This document shows positions 59,787 through 64,000 of a stretch of DNA of 64,000 nt, one piece after another (the stretch's first letter is position 1; every line of letters starts with the position of its first letter). Source of the stretch: Ignavibacteria bacterium (lineage in GTDB: Bacteria > Bacteroidota > Ignavibacteria > UBA10030 > SZUA-254); the NCBI GenBank assembly GCA_016178595.1, contig JACOSY010000054.1, positions 1-64,000 on the forward strand, written 5' to 3'. The notes under the pieces were generated by a model that saw only the letters and a list, made by a program, of their open reading frames with translations, was not told the origin of the DNA and ran no database searches. The position numbers and the translations under genes were made by a program.

Positions 59787-60790
59787 CGTCGTCTCGTGCG
59801 TCGAATGGAAATGATTCGTGATGCGAGCTTGATCGCTTCCATCATACTCCTTGGATCGGCAACGCCTTCTCCTGCAATATCGAATGCAGTGCCGTGATCT
59901 GGCGAGGTTCTGACGATTCGCAGGCCCGCTGAGTAGTTCACACCGAGCGAGAATCCGACCATCTTCAGCGGAATCAAACCCTGGTCGTGATACATTGCAA
60001 CAACTGCATCATATTGCCTGTGTGTGTTTCGACCGAAGAAGCCATCGGCAGGGAACGGCCCTTCAATGTGAATCCCGTTTCGCCGCACTCTCTTCATCGC
60101 AGGAATCATCATTTCCTTTTCCTCGCTCCCGATCATGCCATTCTCACCGGCGTGTGGATTCAAGCCGAGCAGCGCAATCCGTGGCGAGCGGACTGCAAAA
60201 TCGTGCCGAAGAGAATGATGAATGCTGCTGATTTTCTTCACAAGGCCGCCGATGGAGAGAGTTGATGAAACACGTTTGATCGGGACGTGCACGGTCGCAA
60301 GCCCGATCCTGAACGTATTGGCAACGAGCATCATCGCGACATTTCTGGAACCTGAGATTGCTGCAAGCATTTCGGTTTGTCCCGGATAACGATAACCGGC
60401 GAGCGCCATCGCTTCTTTTGAGACCGGCGCTGTTACCATCCCATCCAGTTTGCCGCGCTTGCAAAGCTTTGCAGCACAGGTGATCGCCTCACCGGCGAAG
60501 TGGCCGGCTTCCTCGGTGAGTTTTCCAGGCGCCATTTTTGGAACCCGATGAGGGAACATGTTAATAATGGGAACTGCAGTGCCGGTAGTTTTCGACGGGA
60601 TGAACTCTATCTCCATAAGATCAAGTCTCAACCTGAGCCTGCGTGCATAGAACTCATACACGTCAATCGATCCGACCAAGATCGGTGAACACACTCTTCG
60701 AATGGATGGGGCGAGGATGCTCTTCAGCGTGATTTCCGGTCCGATGCCGTTCAAATCCCCAAGTGTAATACCGATCGTTGGTTTAGCCAT
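59783..60790 (-). CDS. pdxA: 4-hydroxythreonine-4-phosphate dehydrogenase PdxA, variant metal site
   Basis: A 335-residue enzyme of vitamin B6 synthesis. The start MAKPTIGITLGDLNGIGPEI is diagnostic and lies 10 bases after the GWxTD gene; a longer frame would begin inside that gene. Family blocks are VTAPVSKEAMALAGYRYPGQ, LATVHVPIKRV and YHDQGLIPLKM. The block normally reading G-H-T-E is G-Q-T-E here, so one of the three usual metal-binding His residues is replaced by Gln, while the other two (in TVHVP and YHDQG) remain. Confidence 0.9.
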   Translation of the reverse strand: MAKPTIGITLGDLNGIGPEITLKSILAPSIRRVCSPILVGSIDVYEFYARRLRLRLDLMEIEFIPSKTTGTAVPIINMFPHRVPKMAPGKLTEEAGHFAGEAITCAAKLCKRGKLDGMVTAPVSKEAMALAGYRYPGQTEMLAAISGSRNVAMMLVANTFRIGLATVHVPIKRVSSTLSIGGLVKKISSIHHSLRHDFAVRSPRIALLGLNPHAGENGMIGSEEKEMMIPAMKRVRRNGIHIEGPFPADGFFGRNTHRQYDAVVAMYHDQGLIPLKMVGFSLGVNYSAGLRIVRTSPDHGTAFDIAGEGVADPRSMMEAIKLASRIISIRRTRRR

Positions 60791-60800
60791 CAGTGAGTGC

Positions 60801-62162
60801 TTAACGCTCTTCGGTAGTGAGGAGAACGTAATCGCCATGACGATTTTCATCGACGAAGATCAATCGCTTTTTCAAAGAAGCGTACTCCCACACTTCTCGC
60901 GGTGGAATGGAGGGTTTCATTTCGCGTGTAACAGTTGTCGGCGGACCATAGAGCATGTACGCTTTGCCGCGATCGGTCTCGATGCCATCTGTCGTTTGAA
61001 GCGTACTGAAGTGAGAGGTTGCGTAATCGGCCCGGCGATAATATTCTGCCATCACTTCGTTGTACGCCGTTGCGGGCGTTTGATCGCGCTTCTTCCAGAA
61101 TGCATCGAACAAGCGCTTCTGCTCATCGCCGGGAGCGTGTTTCATCTTATCGAACTCTTCCTTGCCGGCGATGTACGTGAGTGCATTGATCGCGCGCTCC
61201 AAATTCCGAAGCGTGAACGGCATGTCGAACCAACGCACCCGGAACATCTGCGTTTTCTTGATTGTATCGCGACCGCGTGCGGCGATGAGTTCAAGAACGT
61301 ACTCGCCCTCCGGCAGTGTATCGATTCGAACGGCAAAGAAAAACGAGTACACTCCGCCGCTGGGCGGCCTGTACATCTCCGTCAGCAGGTGATCGTTTTC
61401 CATGCTCACTGTAAAGCACTCAGGAGAGGCTGGGAGAAGAGGCGCATGTTGGCTCTGGAGAAGAACACGTCGATTCAGTTCTTCCCGGTACATGCTGTAG
61501 ACGAGGGATAGCGAATCTTGTGTGGGCCTGTTGATCACTTCGACGGCGCATTCAGTATTTTCACCCAGCGGGATATCGCCGCCAAAGTTCACGGGTATGC
61601 GCGCGGCATTCGCAGCGTGCGCTTTGAGAAAAAGTACATCGCTCAGTGCGATCGGCAATTGAGAGAAATCTTTGACTGTGACCGTTCGCCTGTTATCGGT
61701 AAAGCGTCGGTTCGATTCACGGTCATTCACTTCTACAACGAGCGTGTACTCGGCTGGTTGTACGTCGAAGCTGAACTCTCCCTGGATCGATCGTGTTTCC
61801 GTGCTCTCCGCCGGTGAGTTTTCAAGGCCGATGTCATCGCGTCGCAAGTCACGAGCAACTGCAGATCCTCTCTTGTCCAGGATTTCCACGGAGACTTCCG
61901 GCCGAATAACGAGAGGTTGTGATGGCGCTGCGGATGGATTCCGAACGGCGACAAAGAATCGTTCAGGAACACGATAAAGAATTGTCAGCATGCTCTTGCC
62001 GGGAGCAGAGGACGTAAAATTTCGTGCTTCGATAAAGATTGGTGTTTGGCGGAAGTCAGGTCGCTCTTCGTGTCGGGAAGACTCAAATGGCCTCTGTGCA
62101 ACACCGGCCGAAAAGGTTGCTGCGATCAGAGTAAAGAAGGGAACGAGTACGTGCAGTTTCAT
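60801..62162 (-). CDS. GWxTD-domain exported protein
   Basis: A 453-residue secreted protein. The start MKLHVLVPFFTLIAATFSAGVA is a signal peptide; longer in-frame starts lack one. Residues about 30-330 are beta-rich, and the C-terminal GWxTD domain (about 330-450) holds FWKKRDQTPATAYNEVMAEY and RGKAYMLYGPP. The name-giving motif reads GIETD, with Ile for Trp. The family is typical of Bacteroidota, Ignavibacteria and Gemmatimonadota and has no known function. pdxA follows by 10 bases. Confidence 0.8.
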   Translation of the reverse strand: MKLHVLVPFFTLIAATFSAGVAQRPFESSRHEERPDFRQTPIFIEARNFTSSAPGKSMLTILYRVPERFFVAVRNPSAAPSQPLVIRPEVSVEILDKRGSAVARDLRRDDIGLENSPAESTETRSIQGEFSFDVQPAEYTLVVEVNDRESNRRFTDNRRTVTVKDFSQLPIALSDVLFLKAHAANAARIPVNFGGDIPLGENTECAVEVINRPTQDSLSLVYSMYREELNRRVLLQSQHAPLLPASPECFTVSMENDHLLTEMYRPPSGGVYSFFFAVRIDTLPEGEYVLELIAARGRDTIKKTQMFRVRWFDMPFTLRNLERAINALTYIAGKEEFDKMKHAPGDEQKRLFDAFWKKRDQTPATAYNEVMAEYYRRADYATSHFSTLQTTDGIETDRGKAYMLYGPPTTVTREMKPSIPPREVWEYASLKKRLIFVDENRHGDYVLLTTEER

Positions 62163-62345
62163 GGAATACACATCAGTCATGAATAATGTACGAATGACTC
62201 GCTGCAAAAGCAAGAATATCGGTACAACTCCCACTTGACTATCATCCGCATATTTCCTATTATTGAAACCAGTTTCTTAACGATCATGTCAGTTCATAGA
62301 TCAGGTTAGCGACACGACAAAGACAGAATATAAGATATCTGTACC

Positions 62346-62397
62346 AACGATACGCCTTCATCTTTCATTTCTTGGAAGGGTGAAGGCGTATCGTTTT
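62346..62397 (+). promoter_or_regulatory. Strong hairpin in the leader of the last gene
   Basis: A perfect 15-bp stem, AACGATACGCCTTCA (62346-62360) with TGAAGGCGTATCGTT (62381-62395), has a 20-base loop and is followed by TTAAT. It ends about 30 bases before the AAGGAGG site of the 62437 gene. It could be a terminator for incoming transcription, an attenuator or an mRNA stabiliser. The stretch 62163-62345 before it holds no gene I can support, only the presumed promoters of the two divergent genes. Confidence 0.55.
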
Positions 62398-62436
62398 AAT
62401 CCACTCGTCACTCAACTATTACGAAGGAGGTACTCC

Positions 62437-63990
62437 ATGAAACAAATCCTTTTACTGCTTCTCCTCGCATCCTTTTGTGCTGGTGTGACATTGGCAGGAG
62501 GAATTCCATCAGGTGTTCCCAATATGATGTCGTACCAGGGATTGCTGACGACGGCATCCGGTGCGCCTGTTGCAGATGGAAGTTACAATCTGAAGTTCGA
62601 GCTTTTCTATTTCGCAGGCGGCGGTTCTGCGATCTGGACGGAAACGCAATTGGGCATTTCAGTGCAACGGGGAACATTCAACGTTTTGCTCGGCGCGCTC
62701 GTCTCTTTGCCTGACATTTTCAACGCGCCGCTGTATTTGCAGGTCACCGCAATTGCCGGTCCCGGCATCGGTGCACCCGTGACATTTTCGCCGCGCAGTA
62801 CATTAGCGAGTGCGCCATATTCACTGGGATTGAAAATGCCGTTCACAAGTTATGTCGCGCTGCCCGGTACGGGTTTCTCAGTATGGAACTATGGAACAGG
62901 CTCGGCCATCGCAGGGTATTATGGATCGGGCAGCGGTACTACTGCGGCAATTTCCGGACAAACGAATAGTACCACGGGATCTGCAACAGCACTTGAAGGC
63001 ATTGTTTCCAGCACGACACCCGGTGGTTTTTCGACTGCTGTCCGTGGTCAGAATAATGGGACAGGAGGGTTGGGAATAGGCGTATGGGGTTCTCAGAACG
63101 GATCGGGATGGGGAGTATACGGAAATACGCCGAGCGGACTGGGTGTGTTCGGCAATAGCGGCAGCGGCTATGGTATCTATGGCTCGAGCACAAGTGGCAC
63201 CGGTATCTATGCATACAGCAATAGTGGATATGGTATACTGTGTTACAACAAGTTTGCAGTAACGGGTACGACGGGAGATACCTCAGTCCAGTTGCCGAAC
63301 AATGCAATTTCTTCGGCAGAAATACTTGACGAACCGGGAGTCGCAAACAGCGTATCGCCAACATTCTTCGTGTATCCCACGGTTGGTGGATTGATAGCTG
63401 TGGATTCAGTCGACATAACTGCTCCAACTGATGGCTACGTGGAAGTTACTGGTGGATGTTATCTTAATCTTTGGCATGATAACACATCGATGACTGAACT
63501 CTGGGTGAGTATCGATGAAGCTCGGGCAAATGCAAGTTATTCGATTGTCGGATCAATAGTAGCATCTATTCCCGGGGATCTGCCAACCGGATTATATCAG
63601 CAGGGGGGAACCGTATCAAGATTTTATACAGTAAGTGCAGGGACGCACCGTTATTATTTAAACGCTCGATACGTTTCTGGCACCAATGCTTCCCTGAACA
63701 TAGCAAATCCATATATTAGGGCAATCTTCTATCCGACACTCTATGGGACAGCGAGCTTTGCTACTCCAGTAGCACAGTATGATGGCTCGCGTAACGCGTC
63801 GGATGGAACGGGTGCACCAGTTGCACAATCTATCAGGACTATCACGATGGAAGAACACAATGCCCAGCTTGAAGCCAAAGTCGCTGCAGTTCGCGCCGAG
63901 CTTGAAGCGCGAATCCAAAAACTTGAGCAGCTCGTCGGCAAAACCGAGCCGTCACAACAAATCCAACAACAACCCCCGCAACAGCATTAG
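62437..63990 (+). CDS. Secreted Gly/Ser-rich repeat protein with C-terminal coiled coil
   Basis: A 517-residue exported protein. The start has a perfect AAGGAGG site and a signal peptide (MKQILLLLLLASFCAGVTLA). Residues about 25-130 form a beta domain (MSYQGLLTTASGAPVADGSY), and about 145-260 hold degenerate repeats of the type G-x-G-x-Y/W-G-x-S/N-x-S-G, as in beta-helical tail-fibre-like surface proteins. A beta-sandwich follows (about 290-440), then a coiled coil (about 468-500, ending ARIQKLEQLVG) and a Gln/Pro tail. It is probably a surface or matrix protein; function unknown. Confidence 0.75.
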   Translation: MKQILLLLLLASFCAGVTLAGGIPSGVPNMMSYQGLLTTASGAPVADGSYNLKFELFYFAGGGSAIWTETQLGISVQRGTFNVLLGALVSLPDIFNAPLYLQVTAIAGPGIGAPVTFSPRSTLASAPYSLGLKMPFTSYVALPGTGFSVWNYGTGSAIAGYYGSGSGTTAAISGQTNSTTGSATALEGIVSSTTPGGFSTAVRGQNNGTGGLGIGVWGSQNGSGWGVYGNTPSGLGVFGNSGSGYGIYGSSTSGTGIYAYSNSGYGILCYNKFAVTGTTGDTSVQLPNNAISSAEILDEPGVANSVSPTFFVYPTVGGLIAVDSVDITAPTDGYVEVTGGCYLNLWHDNTSMTELWVSIDEARANASYSIVGSIVASIPGDLPTGLYQQGGTVSRFYTVSAGTHRYYLNARYVSGTNASLNIANPYIRAIFYPTLYGTASFATPVAQYDGSRNASDGTGAPVAQSIRTITMEEHNAQLEAKVAAVRAELEARIQKLEQLVGKTEPSQQIQQQPPQQH

Positions 63991-64000
63991 CTCACGATCA

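Overview
The window looks like a chromosome segment of a Bacteroidota/Ignavibacteria-type bacterium (FCB group) carrying a large mosaic mobile island. The lineage call is inference. It rests on a GWxTD-domain secreted protein, a lamin-tail surface protein, a Bacteroidota-style GlmU-like nucleotidyltransferase, a PUR/DUF3276-type small protein, and repeated TATTTG boxes about where promoters should lie, resembling the Bacteroidota -7 element. No tRNA, rRNA or CRISPR array was recognised; one SRP RNA is present.

Positions 1 to about 23.5 kb are a mobile, defence-rich element. It holds an IS3-type transposase fragment at the edge, a large serine recombinase running into a broken HTH gene, a HEPN-like protein, a XamI-type restriction-modification pair and a candidate structured RNA. 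Next come a RadC-like protein, an FtsK/HerA-type ATPase, a Cas4-like nuclease, a PUR-like protein and a DUF932 protein. A LexA-like repressor then heads what reads as a type III CBASS operon (Cap5 HNH-SAVED effector, CD-NTase, HORMA Cap7, TRIP13-like Cap6). After it lie a tyrosine integrase with excisionase, an XRE regulator flanked by DnaA-box-like sites and dense palindromes (a possible origin or operator), a RuvC-like protein lacking expected acidic residues, and a 1017-residue ATPase with a nuclease-like C-terminal domain.

Positions 24.2 to 33.0 kb are visibly AT-rich and form a run of minus-strand genes. They encode an NMT1/TauT-type ABC importer, a class III aminotransferase, a nucleoside-phosphorylase-like enzyme, an arginine:glycine-type amidinotransferase, a DMT-family transporter, a small membrane protein resembling PycTM effectors and an MBL hydrolase. 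This looks like transferred cargo for importing, amidinating and exporting an unknown small molecule. Two double-HTH regulator genes (33.1-34.1 kb) share their leader with the tail of the serine recombinase gene, and the second abuts a lamin-tail gene that has lost its 3' end, marking the right edge of the island.

Positions 35 to 64 kb are ordinary chromosome with housekeeping genes. They include an NfrA/NfrB-like polysaccharide export pair with a response regulator, SRP RNA, RNase E/G, a transaldolase-like enzyme, gcvT, comB, ftsK, lolA, a flippase-like protein, a cyclophilin, holA, an ECF sigma factor with a membrane partner, a SPOR protein, rpmE, a GlmU-like protein, rsmB, threonine dehydrogenase plus kbl, mrp, a NifU-like protein, ftsE, pdxA, the GWxTD protein, and a secreted Gly/Ser-rich repeat protein. 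tdh, kbl and gcvT together suggest threonine-to-glycine catabolism feeding one-carbon metabolism.
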